Positions 35,648 through 45,270 of a stretch of 64,000 bases of DNA are shown here, piece by piece. Location: positions 186,001 to 250,000 of the forward strand of contig NZ_LDPY01000002.1 of NCBI RefSeq assembly GCF_001038505.1, given 5' to 3'. The translations under genes and the position numbers were made by a program. How positions within the stretch are numbered: position 1 is the first letter of the stretch; each line of letters starts with the position of its first letter. The notes below the pieces were generated by a model that did no database searches, had not been told where the DNA came from, and saw only the letters and a program-made list of their open reading frames with translations. Origin of the DNA: Puniceibacterium sp. IMCC21224. GTDB lineage: Bacteria; Pseudomonadota; Alphaproteobacteria; Rhodobacterales; Rhodobacteraceae.

Positions 35648-37064
35648 CTGGCGCTTCGCTGTTTGGGCCTAATATGACGCGGATACATGTCACGCCGCCG
35701 ACGCGTTCATGCACGATGTAACCTTGCAGACCGGTTGTAAGATCCCGCACAAGCCGCAGACCAACACCGCCACCGGGCGACAGCGGTGCATCAGTCAGCA
35801 GACGGTCCAGCGCGGATTTGGGCATTCCTACCCCGGTGTCTGAGACCTCGATGGACAGTTGATCATTCCCGGTGGCGGCGCTTAGTCCGATCCGTCCACC
35901 GTGCTCTGCGGCAGCGCAGGCATTCAACAACAGGTTCAACACGATCTGGCGGACCGGGCCGGCCGCAAGGCGGTTCGCGGTCTCTGGCGACAGAACGACT
36001 GACCAGCCCAGGTCCAGCCCCTGCCGCGACACTTCGGGCTGGATCAACAGCCTGAGATCTTCGAAATCCTCGGACGCCAATTGACGGTCCCCGTCGTCCA
36101 GACGATTCTGTTCCAGCGCCACGCGGGTCACGTCGCGAAGATGGCGCAGGCCACGGTCCAGCAGATCTGCGGACTGCCGCACCACTTCGGGTCGGTCGGG
36201 AAAGTTGCGGATCGTATCCGTGGCATTCAAAAGCCCGCCCAATGGGTTGTTGATTTCGTGCGCCAATGACGATGACAGCCGTCCGAGTGCAACAAAACGC
36301 TCGCGCTCCGCCAGTCTTCGCTCTGCCTCGGCCTTGGCCGCGACGGCACCCACCATCGAGTTGTATGTCCGCGCAAGGCGCGCAAGTTCGCCGTCACCAC
36401 GCGGAATGCCGGTCGCAGGAATAGGACGGGGCGCGCCACGTGTCTCGGTCATTTGACGCGCCAACGTGGTGACGGGGCGCAGCATCTTGCGCATGGCCAA
36501 ATACCCGGCAAATGCCAGAACACCCACCGCAAAGGCGTTGCCCAGGATCAAATAGATCAGCGCCTGTCGCCGTTCGGTCAGCAGGTCAGATACATCCAGT
36601 TCGGTAACGATCTGACCGACTGTTCTGCCCTGATAGGTCAGCGGAGCAAGCAATCGCAGGACAGGATTGGCCCCCCCGACCGTCAAATCTTCTAGCGCGG
36701 CGGCCCCAACCGAAAGATCGGCAATGGCGCTATCCACCGGCACGCGGCGTGGATCGGTCGCCGCAAGGACGCGCCCCGCATCACCCGCGACAGCGGTCAG
36801 GATCATCCGCCGCCCTTCGGTACCTTCCGATGCGCGTACGAGTGTATCGTAAACCTCCCAGATGTCATGGCGCAGAACCAGCGGCCCCAGCGCCACCGAC
36901 AACCCCTCGACATGCAATTGCGCGAGCTCCTGAACCCGCTCATCCTGAACCCGCGCCAGAGCGCGGAGCACCTGCTGTGACGCAACAGCCCCGACAAGCA
37001 CCATCATGGCCGCCGTGAGAAGCGGTAGTTTGATCGAGAGCGGGAGGCGGCCAAGGGATGACAT
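35640..37064 (-). CDS. aioS: AioS, arsenite-responsive sensor histidine kinase
   Basis: A 474-residue membrane kinase. A first helix (about 12-32), a periplasmic loop of about 130 residues, a second helix near 170-190, a HAMP linker, a HisKA domain with the His in SSLAHEINNPLGGLLNA and an HATPase domain (NLLLNACAAAEHGG, DTGVGMP, GGGVGLRLVRDL) are all visible. The HEINNPL form of the H-box is common among NtrB- and AioS-like kinases. It lies between aioX and aioR, overlapping aioR, in the standard aioXSR order; AioX with bound arsenite is expected to signal to its periplasmic loop. Confidence 0.93.
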   Translation of the reverse strand: MSSLGRLPLSIKLPLLTAAMMVLVGAVASQQVLRALARVQDERVQELAQLHVEGLSVALGPLVLRHDIWEVYDTLVRASEGTEGRRMILTAVAGDAGRVLAATDPRRVPVDSAIADLSVGAAALEDLTVGGANPVLRLLAPLTYQGRTVGQIVTELDVSDLLTERRQALIYLILGNAFAVGVLAFAGYLAMRKMLRPVTTLARQMTETRGAPRPIPATGIPRGDGELARLARTYNSMVGAVAAKAEAERRLAERERFVALGRLSSSLAHEINNPLGGLLNATDTIRNFPDRPEVVRQSADLLDRGLRHLRDVTRVALEQNRLDDGDRQLASEDFEDLRLLIQPEVSRQGLDLGWSVVLSPETANRLAAGPVRQIVLNLLLNACAAAEHGGRIGLSAATGNDQLSIEVSDTGVGMPKSALDRLLTDAPLSPGGGVGLRLVRDLTTGLQGYIVHERVGGVTCIRVILGPNSEAPDA

Positions 37065-37067
37065 CCG

Positions 37068-37916
37068 CTACGGCTCCAGATCTCTCATGCGGTCGGAGAT
37101 GCCGTCGAACAAGGCATCCGATGCCTGCCGAAACCCGTCGAGCTGAAGAGCCTCAAGCGCCTGCCGCCCCTCATCAGTCTGTCCCATCTCCAGCAGCGCC
37201 CTTTGCAATGCTTGTATAGGCTTTGATGCGATGCTGTCGCGCCGGGCACAGACCGGGGGAAACCCCAGCCATTCCGACCGCGAAATGATCCGCGTGCGCT
37301 TGGTCAAGGCGGGTTCGATCATGGCCAGCGCCTCCCAGACATATCCATCGACACTGCCCGAGCGCACCAGCCCATCCGCGACAGCGCGTACAACGTTGCG
37401 GTGCCCGTAGGTGAAAATCGAGCGGCTGAAAAAGGTCTCGGTGCGCTCATCCATACGGCGCAGATCGGTTGCCGTAACCAGATAGCCGGAATTGGAATCC
37501 GGGTCGGAAAACGCATGCGTTCCCCCGCGCAGATCTGTCAAACCTGTTGCGGCATCGTCAGCCGCCACAATCAGATAGGATTGATACCGTGGGCCCCCGC
37601 GCCACACAGGAACAGCAACCAGATCCAGCGCATCGGCATGTTGCAGATAGGGATACCCGCAGAGCCATGCCGCATCGACGGAACGTTCCAGAAGCAGGCC
37701 GGTAATTTCCTGATAGGTTCGTCTTTGTACCAGCTCGATTTCGCGCGCCATGCCGCGTGACAGCGCGCGTCGCAGCCCGTCAATCACAGCAGCGTCGTTG
37801 TCCAAAAAGACCGGCGTCAGCCCAAGTCGAAAGATCGGCTGAGCCTGCGCATGACCTGTCATCGTCGCCGCGCACATTCCCCCCAATATGGCGCGTCGGT
37901 TGATAAGATGCGTCAT
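37068..37916 (-). CDS. aioX: AioX, periplasmic arsenite-binding protein
   Basis: A 282-residue PhnD-like (phosphonate-binding fold) periplasmic protein with a signal peptide (cut after HAQA). FRLGLTPVFLDNDAAVIDGL at the start of the mature chain and DAAWLCGYPYLQHADALDL are family features. Two Cys remain in the mature protein, Cys86 and Cys223; AioX is known to need Cys for arsenite sensing, so these are candidates. It precedes aioS by three bases and follows arsH by 46 bases. The call depends strongly on context, since the fold alone would suggest a phosphonate-binding protein. Confidence 0.9.
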   Translation of the reverse strand: MTHLINRRAILGGMCAATMTGHAQAQPIFRLGLTPVFLDNDAAVIDGLRRALSRGMAREIELVQRRTYQEITGLLLERSVDAAWLCGYPYLQHADALDLVAVPVWRGGPRYQSYLIVAADDAATGLTDLRGGTHAFSDPDSNSGYLVTATDLRRMDERTETFFSRSIFTYGHRNVVRAVADGLVRSGSVDGYVWEALAMIEPALTKRTRIISRSEWLGFPPVCARRDSIASKPIQALQRALLEMGQTDEGRQALEALQLDGFRQASDALFDGISDRMRDLEP

Positions 37917-37962
37917 GTTCGTTGACCCCTCTCCTGACCCCGTTTCTAGTTGCGTTGCCTGA

Positions 37963-38712
37963 TCAAAGGGCCTGTTGGTTGACCCGTTCCGACAGCTGGC
38001 TCGCGCTTTCCTTGCGCTCGGAATACCGATCAGTAAGGTATTCTGAACGGTCGCGCGTCAGCAGCGTGAATTTTATCAACTCCTCCATCACATCCACGAT
38101 GCGGTCATAATAAGATGAGGGTTTCATCCGCCCCGCCTCGTCGAACTCCAGAAATGCCTTGGCGACCGAGGATTGATTTGGGATCGTGATCATCCGCATC
38201 CATCGGCCAAGAATCCGCATCTGGTTCACCGCGTTAAAGCTTTGTGAGCCGCCAGAGACCTGCATCACCGCCAGCGTCTTGCCCTGGGTCGGGCGCACAG
38301 CACCGTCCGACAGTGGAACCCAATCGATCTGGGTCTTCATCAGCCCAGTCATCGCGCCATGCCGTTCCGGGCTGGACCATACCATTCCTTCGCTCCACGC
38401 GACAAGTTCGCGCAATTCGCGCACTTTGGGATGACTGGCATCCACGCCATCATCGACCAGCGGCAAACCCGACGGATTAAAAAGCCGAACCTCAGCCCCA
38501 AGCCGGTTCAGGATACGCCCCGCCTCCTCTGCCGACAAGCGGCTGAACGACCGCGGCCGAAGCGATCCATAGAGGATTAGGATGCGCGGCACATGGGTGC
38601 TGACAGACGGCGTCTGCAAACGAGCGTGGTCAATGCTGGCAAAGCCCGCCTCGTCCATCTGCGGCGTGATGTGATCCGTGAGCGTGTCAGACAATTCAGG
38701 TTCCTTTGGCAT
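37963..38712 (-). CDS. arsH: ArsH, NADPH-dependent FMN reductase of arsenic resistance
   Basis: A 249-residue flavoprotein. The FMN-binding segment [20 protein letters not shown] near residue 45, [20 protein letters not shown], and [20 protein letters not shown] are ArsH signatures. ArsH oxidises trivalent organoarsenicals such as methylarsenite. It is the last gene of the arsR-acr3-arsC-arsH set, about 25 bases after arsC, and is followed by aioX on the same strand, so resistance and oxidation genes may form one transcription unit. Confidence 0.96.
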   Translation of the reverse strand: MPKEPELSDTLTDHITPQMDEAGFASIDHARLQTPSVSTHVPRILILYGSLRPRSFSRLSAEEAGRILNRLGAEVRLFNPSGLPLVDDGVDASHPKVRELRELVAWSEGMVWSSPERHGAMTGLMKTQIDWVPLSDGAVRPTQGKTLAVMQVSGGSQSFNAVNQMRILGRWMRMITIPNQSSVAKAFLEFDEAGRMKPSSYYDRIVDVMEELIKFTLLTRDRSEYLTDRYSERKESASQLSERVNQQAL

Positions 38713-38737
38713 CGATGATCAATTGGTTGTCCTCTTT

Positions 38738-39109
38738 TCACAACGGGCCAGGCGGACATGTGTCGAGCAGGTCGAATACAACCTCTAAGGGGCGGCACAG
38801 GCGCACCCCCTTTGGGGTACAGACAATTGGGCGGTTGACCAGGATCGGATGCGCCACCATCGCGGCAAGCAGGGCATCGTCTGTCACATCGGGCGCGGTC
38901 AGGCCCATCTCTTGGGCCGGGCTTCGCGCCACGCGCAAGGCCTGGCGAGGGGTCAGGTCAGCGGCGGCGAACAGCCCCAGCAACTGCGCTCTTGTCCAGC
39001 CCGCACTCAGATATTCGATCACGACGGGCGCGGCGTCCGCCGCCTGCAGAATGGCCAGAACCCTGCGGGAGGTTCCACAGTCCGGGTTGTGATAGATGAC
39101 GACGCTCAT
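38738..39109 (-). CDS. arsC: ArsC, glutaredoxin-dependent arsenate reductase
   Basis: About 123 residues from the ATG at 39109. Catalytic Cys11 is in [14 protein letters not shown], matching Cys12 of the E. coli plasmid ArsC, and the arginines of the substrate triad are recognisable in [15 protein letters not shown] and GVRLCRP. It reduces arsenate to arsenite with glutathione and glutaredoxin, supplying arsenite to Acr3. Its start overlaps the acr3 end by four bases. The presence of both a reductase and an oxidase in one cluster means the direction must be set by location: ArsC in the cytoplasm, Aio in the periplasm. Confidence 0.95.
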   Translation of the reverse strand: MSVVIYHNPDCGTSRRVLAILQAADAAPVVIEYLSAGWTRAQLLGLFAAADLTPRQALRVARSPAQEMGLTAPDVTDDALLAAMVAHPILVNRPIVCTPKGVRLCRPLEVVFDLLDTCPPGPL

Positions 39110-40125
39110 ACCGCAAAGCTTGCGCGGGTACGGTTGGCGAACCAAACAAGTGACAGCATCACCGGTACCTCGACCAGAACGCCCACGACCGTGACCAGGG
39201 CCGCGCCGGAGTTAAGGCCAAAGAGGCCAATGGCAACTGCGACCGCGAGTTCAAAGAAATTCGATGTGCCGATCAGCGCGCAAGGCGCGGCGACGTTGTG
39301 TGGCACCCGCCATTTCCATGCCCAGGCATAGGCGATAGCGAAAATCCCGTAAGACTGGATCAGGATCGGCGTGGCGAGCAAAAGGATCAGCACAGGATTG
39401 CCAAGGATGACATTTCCCTGAAACCCAAAGAGCAACACGACGGTCAGCAACAAACCAAGAACCGACATCGGCTTGATCCGTGCCGTAAACCCCGCGACCG
39501 CGGCATCACCGCCCTGCCCCATCAGCCGGGCCCGGGTGATGGCCCCGGCCACAAGTGGCAATATGATATAGAGAACTACCGAAAGCACCAGTGTCTCCCA
39601 CGGTACGGCGATGTCCGTCACACCCAAAAGCAACGCCACAATGGGGGCAAAGGCAAACACCATGATCACATCATTCAGCGATACCTGAACCAACGTGTAA
39701 TTGGGATCGCCTTTGGTCAGTTGCGACCAAACAAACACCATTGCGGTGCAGGGTGCGGCACCCAGCAGGATCAGACCAGCAACATACTGCCCCGCATCGC
39801 CCCGGCCGATCAGCCCGGCAAAAATGTGATTAAAGAACAACACACCGAGCGCCGCCATGGTAAATGGCTTGATCAGCCAGTTCACGACAAGAGTGATCAC
39901 CAAACCCTTTGGCCGCGCACCGACACCTTTGATCGCGCCAAAATCCACCGCGACCATCATCGGATAGACCATCGCCCAGATCAGCACTGCCACGACCAGG
40001 TTGACCGAGGCATATTCAAGACTTGCGAGCACTCCGAAGAGGTCGGGCAGCAGGTTTGCCAGTACAATTCCTGCAACAATACAGAGGAGCACCCAGAGAG
40101 AAAGGTAACGTTCAAAGAGGGTCAT
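39106..40125 (-). CDS. acr3: Acr3-type arsenite efflux permease
   Basis: A 339-residue, ten-helix Acr3 carrier. Features include [20 protein letters not shown] in the first helix, the [20 protein letters not shown] segment carrying the conserved Cys essential in Acr3 proteins, [18 protein letters not shown], and [20 protein letters not shown]. It exports arsenite with the proton motive force. The ATG at 40125 overlaps the arsR stop as ATGA; an upstream in-frame start at 40161 would lie within arsR. Confidence 0.96.
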   Translation of the reverse strand: MTLFERYLSLWVLLCIVAGIVLANLLPDLFGVLASLEYASVNLVVAVLIWAMVYPMMVAVDFGAIKGVGARPKGLVITLVVNWLIKPFTMAALGVLFFNHIFAGLIGRGDAGQYVAGLILLGAAPCTAMVFVWSQLTKGDPNYTLVQVSLNDVIMVFAFAPIVALLLGVTDIAVPWETLVLSVVLYIILPLVAGAITRARLMGQGGDAAVAGFTARIKPMSVLGLLLTVVLLFGFQGNVILGNPVLILLLATPILIQSYGIFAIAYAWAWKWRVPHNVAAPCALIGTSNFFELAVAVAIGLFGLNSGAALVTVVGVLVEVPVMLSLVWFANRTRASFAV

Positions 40126-40472
40126 GAATCTTCTTTCAGCGAGTGAGAGGGAATGACGCAACAGTCTGTATCACGGCTTGCGCTCTCTAGATCACGGATC
40201 ATCTGCGCCAAGGGAGCCAAGGCATCGGGAGCAAGCGAATAGCAGATCCGTGGCGGGTCGATCTGCCCCGTGATCACTCCGGACGCCTTCAGGATCCGCA
40301 GATGCTCGGAAACCGTGGATTGCGCGAGGCCTACAGCCTCGACAATGTCGCCGCCGATGCAACCGGGAGTAGATGCCAGCAGGCGCAGAATTCTAAGCCT
40401 TGCCGGATGGCCAATCGCCTTGGCGATGGCCACCATCTTCTCATCTGTACGATCTTGATTGGTTTTATCCAT
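40122..40472 (-). CDS. arsR: ArsR family arsenite-responsive repressor
   Basis: A 116-residue winged-helix repressor (recognition region [20 protein letters not shown]). It lacks the ELCVCDL arsenite site of the classic ArsR. Cys are found instead at [13 protein letters not shown] and the C-terminal DTDCC, a placement similar to ArsR types that bind arsenite with a C-terminal Cys pair. It is the first gene of the arsenic operon and overlaps acr3. A 12-bp palindrome lies about 20 bases upstream, as expected for autoregulation. Confidence 0.94.
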   Translation of the reverse strand: MDKTNQDRTDEKMVAIAKAIGHPARLRILRLLASTPGCIGGDIVEAVGLAQSTVSEHLRILKASGVITGQIDPPRICYSLAPDALAPLAQMIRDLESASRDTDCCVIPSHSLKEDS

Positions 40473-40490
40473 CAGGCCTCTCGCAGCATA

Positions 40491-40502
40491 ATATGATCAT
40501 AT
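40491..40502. promoter_or_regulatory. Palindrome upstream of arsR, candidate ArsR operator
   Basis: ATATGATCATAT, a perfect 12-bp palindrome 19 bases before the arsR start codon. Position and AT-rich dyad fit an ArsR-family operator. Binding is inferred. Confidence 0.5.
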
Positions 40503-41191
40503 CGTCGTTGTGCGATATACCTGATGGCAAATCAGAGCAACCGTTCCGGGGCAAGGATCTGTCCCTTTCCTCTCCTTTCAGGCGGCTCCGGGTGAAATTG
40601 ACCAAGGTCAGAGGTTGTGCCGAAACCTTGCCGGAAAGAACGATATGAACCGCCCACATGCCCGCGACGATTTAGCCAAAGTGTTTGCCGCAGATCGTAA
40701 AGGCACATCTGTCAGGCAGTCAATTCTGCGGTATCGTCAGCCCAGAGGCTGAAGCCCCGTCAGGCGCGGCATGTTGGTTGAACTTCTCTTGGGGGCCAGG
40801 GTCTGAACAGGCTGGAGGGACCAACTGGCAATTCCGGTGAAACTGCCGGGTCAATCCCTTATGGAGCGAGACTTCGGCCGACAGGGGACGGGAAGCCAAG
40901 TCCCCATTGCGGTACTCAACCGCTACACAGCTTGCGGCAGAGCTGTGTCCGTGGGCGCAGAATAAATCTGTCGCGCAAAAGGCCAGACCCACTCATACCC
41001 TGATTTGCGTATCAAAGCCCTGTGCAACTGCCCGGTCAAAAAGTGCTGCGATTCCATCAGACCCGGGTCGCGTTGCAATGCCGCCATCGCGACACTGCAC
41101 CCCATACCGCCCATAGTGTCGTATTATCAAAGGTATTCTACTCGGTCAGCTCTGTTCAGCTTAGGGAAACAGCTGGTCGTTCAGTGATTGG
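40503..41191. other. Intergenic region without a recognised gene
   Basis: About 690 bases between the arsR promoter and the end of the SMP-30 gene. Short frames on both strands (for example 40720-40992 minus and 40907-41116 plus) overlap one another and carry no known motif or ribosome binding site. The stretch looks like degenerate or repeat-type sequence rather than a gene. Confidence 0.45.
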
Positions 41192-42172
41192 CTACGCGTG
41201 TCCGCTCCAGTTCCAGTGCACCGGCGGTGCCCCGGCGATGGGTGATCGAAAGGACAGCAGGTGATTGCCATTCAGAGAACCCAAGAAGATCGTCTTTAGA
41301 TCTGGACCGCCGAAGGCGAGACTTGACAGGTTTGCGACGTGAGCGCCTTTTGACACGGTCATGTGGCCCTTCTTGCCGAAAATTCCTGCGTGGTAATCGG
41401 CTTCCATTTCTTCCAAACGGGCATCCGGGTCCTCGAACACCACGAACGGAGCCTCGCCCGGCACCAGCCGGATGAGCCGGTTCGAGATGACGCTGGTAAG
41501 CCAGATACCGCCTTCGGCATCAAACGCCATGCCGTCAAGAAAGATTCCGTGGCCGAACTCCATGACCGTCTCGCGCGGGCCAAGGCTGCCGTCCGCACCA
41601 AGCGAAAAGCGTGTCAGGCGGCGCCCAAAGGTTTCGTTGACATAGATGTAGGCGCCCTGGGGATCGACCACCGCCTCGTTGGTAAAGCCAAACCCCTCGG
41701 CCACGATACGTGCGCCGCGGTCGTCGACCAACACCAGGAAACCTTCGGCGGCATCCGCGTGATAGGTGTCGGTTCGTGGCTGGCTACGGGCGCTTACGGT
41801 GATCCAGATCCGGCCCGCCGCATCGCGCGCCACAAAGTTCGCCGGCAGCAGCGGCATACCGTCCACCTCGGTGATGTGGGGTGTCGTTTCACCATCCAGA
41901 GCGATCCGCCAGACGCCGCCCTCATCAGCGAGATTGGCGGCAAGAAAGCTGCCGTCGGGCATCATGGTGATGCCGTTAGGCACCAGCGGCCCGCCCCAAG
42001 GTTCGCCCATATTGCCAATGAAATGCTGGCTGCCGCCGGATCCGATCCGCATGATGCCGCCCCGCGCATCACAGCAAAAGACTGTTCCGGATCGGGTGGC
42101 GAGTACGCATTCGGGGCGCACAAGGTCTTTGCCGACTGGCGTCAGGGTGGCCGGATCAATGGTTAAGTTCAT
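41192..42172 (-). CDS. SMP-30/gluconolactonase family hydrolase (second)
   Basis: A 326-residue six-bladed propeller of the SMP-30 family. It shows LVRPECVLATRSG near the start, VPNGITMMPDGSFLAANLAD, EGFGFTNEAVVDPQGAYIYV and GIFLDGMAFDAEGGIWLTSV with Glu, Asn and Asp in metal-ligand positions. The ATG at 42172 is chosen because GGGAGATC precedes it; the same frame is open further upstream but overlaps dctM. It follows dctM by 14 bases on the same strand and probably opens a sugar lactone formed from or alongside the acid imported by the TRAP system. Confidence 0.86.
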   Translation of the reverse strand: MNLTIDPATLTPVGKDLVRPECVLATRSGTVFCCDARGGIMRIGSGGSQHFIGNMGEPWGGPLVPNGITMMPDGSFLAANLADEGGVWRIALDGETTPHITEVDGMPLLPANFVARDAAGRIWITVSARSQPRTDTYHADAAEGFLVLVDDRGARIVAEGFGFTNEAVVDPQGAYIYVNETFGRRLTRFSLGADGSLGPRETVMEFGHGIFLDGMAFDAEGGIWLTSVISNRLIRLVPGEAPFVVFEDPDARLEEMEADYHAGIFGKKGHMTVSKGAHVANLSSLAFGGPDLKTIFLGSLNGNHLLSFRSPIAGAPPVHWNWSGHA

Positions 42173-42186
42173 CGCGATCTCCCGAT

Positions 42187-43467
42187 TCAACGGTAAAGGA
42201 GGGTGGGCAGCCACATCGAAACGGCTGGAATGAAGGTCACCAGAGCCAGAACGACAAGCAGCGGCAGGATGAACGGCATCGTGGCGCGGGCCGTGGTTTC
42301 GAAACTGACGTCCGACACCTTGGCCAGGATGTAAAGGACCATGCCGACCGGCGGCGTCAACAGCCCAAGCATCAGGTTCAGCACCATGATCACGCCGAAC
42401 TGCACCGGATCGACACCGGCCGCAACCGCCAGAGGAAGAAGCACAGGCACCAGAATGGTAATCGCAGCCACCGTTTCCATGAAACATCCCACCACAAAGA
42501 GGATCAGGTTGATCAGTATGAGGATGGCAAAGCGATTGTTTGTCAGTTCCGAGATCAGCGCGGCGAATTCCTGTGGTACCCGGTTCTGCGTCAGCACCCA
42601 CGAGAAAATCGAAGCCGCAGAGATCACGAACATAATCACCACCGTCGTTTCCAGCGACGCGAGGCTCACACGATAGAGCGCCCGGAGCGGCAGGTTGCGA
42701 TAGACCACCATGCCAAGGAACATTGCCCAGGCGACGGCGGCGATGGCCGCTTCGGTGGGGGTCATGATGCCGAACAGGATTCCGCCGATGATGATTGCGG
42801 GGGTAATCAGCGACAAGGCAGCGGCGCGAAAGCTGGTCCAGAGCACGCACAATGAAAAGGCATTGGCACGGGCATATCCACGACGGCGGGCGTATATGTT
42901 GACCATCACCATCAGCGCCACAGCCATCAGCAACCCGGGAATGACTCCGGCGGCAAAGAGCTGACCGATCGAAGCTGAGGCCAGAACACCGTAGATCACC
43001 ATGGGCAATGACGGCGGGATCAGCGGACCGATGGTCGAAGATGAGGCGGTGATGCCGATTGCGAAATCGGTGTCATAGCCGGCGTCCCGCATGGCACGAA
43101 TCTCGATCGCCCCTAGCCCGCCCGCATCGGCAACCGCTGCACCGGACATGCCCGCAAAGAGCACCGAGGCGCCAACATTTACGTGCCCCAGTCCGCCGCG
43201 CATCCAGCCAACCAGCGCCTGAGCGAAGGCGAAGATGCGCGCCGTGATACCGGCAGAATTCATTAAGTTGCCGGCAAGGATAAAGAAAGGCACCGCCAGC
43301 AACGGGAAGCTGTCAACACCAGCAACCATTCGGTGCACGACGACCAGACCGGGCACCTGTCCTGCAACCAGAACATAGACCAATGATGCGCCCGCAAGGC
43401 TTAGCGCGACTGGCAGTCCGATGATAACAAAGACGGCAAGTGCGCCAAAAAGGATAAGGATAAGCAT
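42187..43467 (-). CDS. dctM: TRAP transporter large permease DctM (third set)
   Basis: Complete 426-residue DctM. Family signatures: SFPLLAVPFFILAGNLMNSA near residue 53, VLFAGMSGAAVADAGGLGAI, SSTIGPLIPPSLPMVIYGVL and LGLLTPPVGMVLYILAKVSD. It is followed closely by the SMP-30 gene and preceded by dctQ (stop to start gap of two bases), giving the order dctP-dctQ-dctM-lactonase. With a UxaA-type dehydratase encoded divergently, the transported solute is probably a sugar acid such as a hexuronate or hexarate; this is inference. Confidence 0.94.
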   Translation of the reverse strand: MLILILFGALAVFVIIGLPVALSLAGASLVYVLVAGQVPGLVVVHRMVAGVDSFPLLAVPFFILAGNLMNSAGITARIFAFAQALVGWMRGGLGHVNVGASVLFAGMSGAAVADAGGLGAIEIRAMRDAGYDTDFAIGITASSSTIGPLIPPSLPMVIYGVLASASIGQLFAAGVIPGLLMAVALMVMVNIYARRRGYARANAFSLCVLWTSFRAAALSLITPAIIIGGILFGIMTPTEAAIAAVAWAMFLGMVVYRNLPLRALYRVSLASLETTVVIMFVISAASIFSWVLTQNRVPQEFAALISELTNNRFAILILINLILFVVGCFMETVAAITILVPVLLPLAVAAGVDPVQFGVIMVLNLMLGLLTPPVGMVLYILAKVSDVSFETTARATMPFILPLLVVLALVTFIPAVSMWLPTLLYR

Positions 43468-43469
43468 TG

Positions 43470-44036
43470 TCAGCCGCCGTTCTGTCTATGTGCGCGGACA
43501 CGGCCCACAAGAGCGATGGCACTGCGCAGGGTCATACCAGCAAAACCGACTGTAACGGTCCAGTAGATGATGCCGGTCGAAAGGTCGATTGACGTCATAG
43601 GTTGATTGCCCATGAGATTGGCCACCTGCGCACCGTAGTAGGTCAGCGCGGCCAAAAGCGCGACCGAGCAGAACCCGACAGCCACGTCGAGCCAGCGGCG
43701 CGGCCCGGGCGTAAGGCGGTCAGCAAAATAGGTCAGAGCGATGTGTTCGCCGCGTGCAAACACTGCCGAGGCTCCGATAAAGGTCATAGCGATCAACAGA
43801 TAGCGGGCGATCTCCTCGGTCCAGCTCAGAGAGTTATTGAGTGCGTACCGCGTGAAGAACTGCAAGAAAACGGTGATCCCTGTCGCCCAAAACAGGATAA
43901 GCGCGACGATGTCTTCGGGCGTGGCGCGGATCTGGCCTGTTTCCTCGTCGGCAAGATGCTTGTCTTGCTCTCCGAGATGGTCGAGAAAACCGGCGCCCGC
44001 GCGGATCTTGGCGGGGCGTTCATCCTTGTCTTGCAT
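43470..44036 (-). CDS. dctQ: TRAP transporter small permease DctQ (third set)
   Basis: A 188-residue small permease with an N-terminal hydrophilic extension of about 40 residues, longer than usual. It then has four helices, with RYALNNSLSWTEEIARYLLI and VFARGEHIALTYFADRL as the typical DctQ features. GGAGGACAA precedes the ATG. It lies between dctP (110-base gap) and dctM. The charged extension (KDERPAKIRAGAGFLDHLGE) has no recognised function. Confidence 0.9.
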   Translation of the reverse strand: MQDKDERPAKIRAGAGFLDHLGEQDKHLADEETGQIRATPEDIVALILFWATGITVFLQFFTRYALNNSLSWTEEIARYLLIAMTFIGASAVFARGEHIALTYFADRLTPGPRRWLDVAVGFCSVALLAALTYYGAQVANLMGNQPMTSIDLSTGIIYWTVTVGFAGMTLRSAIALVGRVRAHRQNGG

Positions 44037-44146
44037 TTGTCCTCCTGGGTGTTGGATCGCCGACCCGGTCTATGAGCTGAGCGGCACCGGCACCGTCTGG
44101 GATGCCGGTGCTGCGGGTGGCGCGGCGAACCGCGCCGCAAGCCTTA

Positions 44147-45160
44147 TCAGATGGCTTGGACCTGTTCATATTCCGCCGTCGACCACGGCAGGTCGTCACC
44201 GGTCAGCATCGGCTCGACCGCGGCCTTGAACGCATCGCGATCAACCTCGTTCACCGTTGTACCCGCGTCCCGCAGTGTCTGGACCAGCGCCTCCTCCTCG
44301 GCGCGCACGTCGCCGGTGCACTGTGCCATCGCGTCCTGGAACACAGCCGAGAACACCTCTTTGTCCGCATCCGAAAGCCGTGACCAGAGCGGTCCGCTTG
44401 TCTGCGCAACCAGCGTGTCGATCATGTGATCGGTCAGCGCGACATGGCTCTGCACCTCGTGGAACTTTTGCGCATATATTGTCGGCAGCGGGTTTTCCTG
44501 CCCGTCCACGGCGCCCTGCTGCAGGGCCAGATATACCTCGGAAAAGGAAATCGGCGTGGGGTTCGCCCCAACCGCGCGCGGATAGATCAGATAGAGGGGC
44601 ACGTTGGGCACACGCAGCTTCATCCCCTTCATGTCCTCAGGCGTTTCGATCAGCCGGTTTGAACTGGTCTGGCGCTGACCATAATAGACGCTCGCCATGG
44701 CATGCAAACCGGACCGCTGGTTGTATTCAGTCATCACATCCGCGCGGGCCGTGCTGTCACGGTAGGCGGACCAGTGATCGAAGTCGCGGAACATCATCGG
44801 CCCACCGATGATTGCCATCGGGCCAAACGTCCGGCTTGCCGAAGCGCTGCCGGTCAGGCCCATGTCGATTGTGCCCAGCGTCATACCCTGAAGGATATCC
44901 ACTTCGCCACCCAGCGAAGACGAGGGAAAGACCTGAATGTTATAGCGCCCGTCTGTCTGTTCGCGGATCTGATCAGAGGCCCAGACGCACCATTTATGGA
45001 ATGGCTGTTGCTCGTTAAAAATATGCGCCATGCGCAGTTCAGTTTCCTGCGCGAAAATCGGCGTGGCGCCGAACCCCAGTGCCGTAGCGGCGCCAAAGGC
45101 CCCCGTTCGCTTGAGAAACCCGCGTCTCCCGAGCCCCGCAGTCGTTGCGTTTTTGTTCAT
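44147..45160 (-). CDS. dctP: TRAP transporter substrate-binding protein DctP (third set)
   Basis: A 337-residue binding protein whose export signal is Tat-like: RRGFLKRTGAFGA at residues 12-24 followed by a hydrophobic stretch and a cut after IFA. The DctP body shows LRMAHIFNEQQPFHKWCVWA, VFPSSSLGGEVDILQGMTLG, PEDMKGMKLRVPNVPLYLIY with the substrate Arg, and GAVDGQENPLPTIYAQKFHE. GGGAGGAAAG precedes the ATG. It is divergent from the dehydratase gene, with a shared promoter region carrying a large inverted repeat. Confidence 0.92.
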   Translation of the reverse strand: MNKNATTAGLGRRGFLKRTGAFGAATALGFGATPIFAQETELRMAHIFNEQQPFHKWCVWASDQIREQTDGRYNIQVFPSSSLGGEVDILQGMTLGTIDMGLTGSASASRTFGPMAIIGGPMMFRDFDHWSAYRDSTARADVMTEYNQRSGLHAMASVYYGQRQTSSNRLIETPEDMKGMKLRVPNVPLYLIYPRAVGANPTPISFSEVYLALQQGAVDGQENPLPTIYAQKFHEVQSHVALTDHMIDTLVAQTSGPLWSRLSDADKEVFSAVFQDAMAQCTGDVRAEEEALVQTLRDAGTTVNEVDRDAFKAAVEPMLTGDDLPWSTAEYEQVQAI

Positions 45161-45243
45161 GTCTTTCCTCCCTTTTAGCAAAGTATTCCGCTCCACCCGA
45201 CGCGATTCTGGCCAGCGCCGTCCCTCAGTCGGCAAAATACCGG

Positions 45244-45270
45244 TTGACTTGGGCGCAAGCTGGCATAAAT
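45244..45270 (+). promoter_or_regulatory. Possible sigma-70 promoter of the uxaA-like gene
   Basis: TTGACT at 45244-45249 and an ATAAAT-type -10 box at 45265-45270 with 15 bases between them (16 if the box is read as TAAATG). The -10 region overlaps the left arm of the inverted repeat at 45267-45294, so a repressor there would block transcription. Spacing is slightly short, so confidence is modest. Confidence 0.35.
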
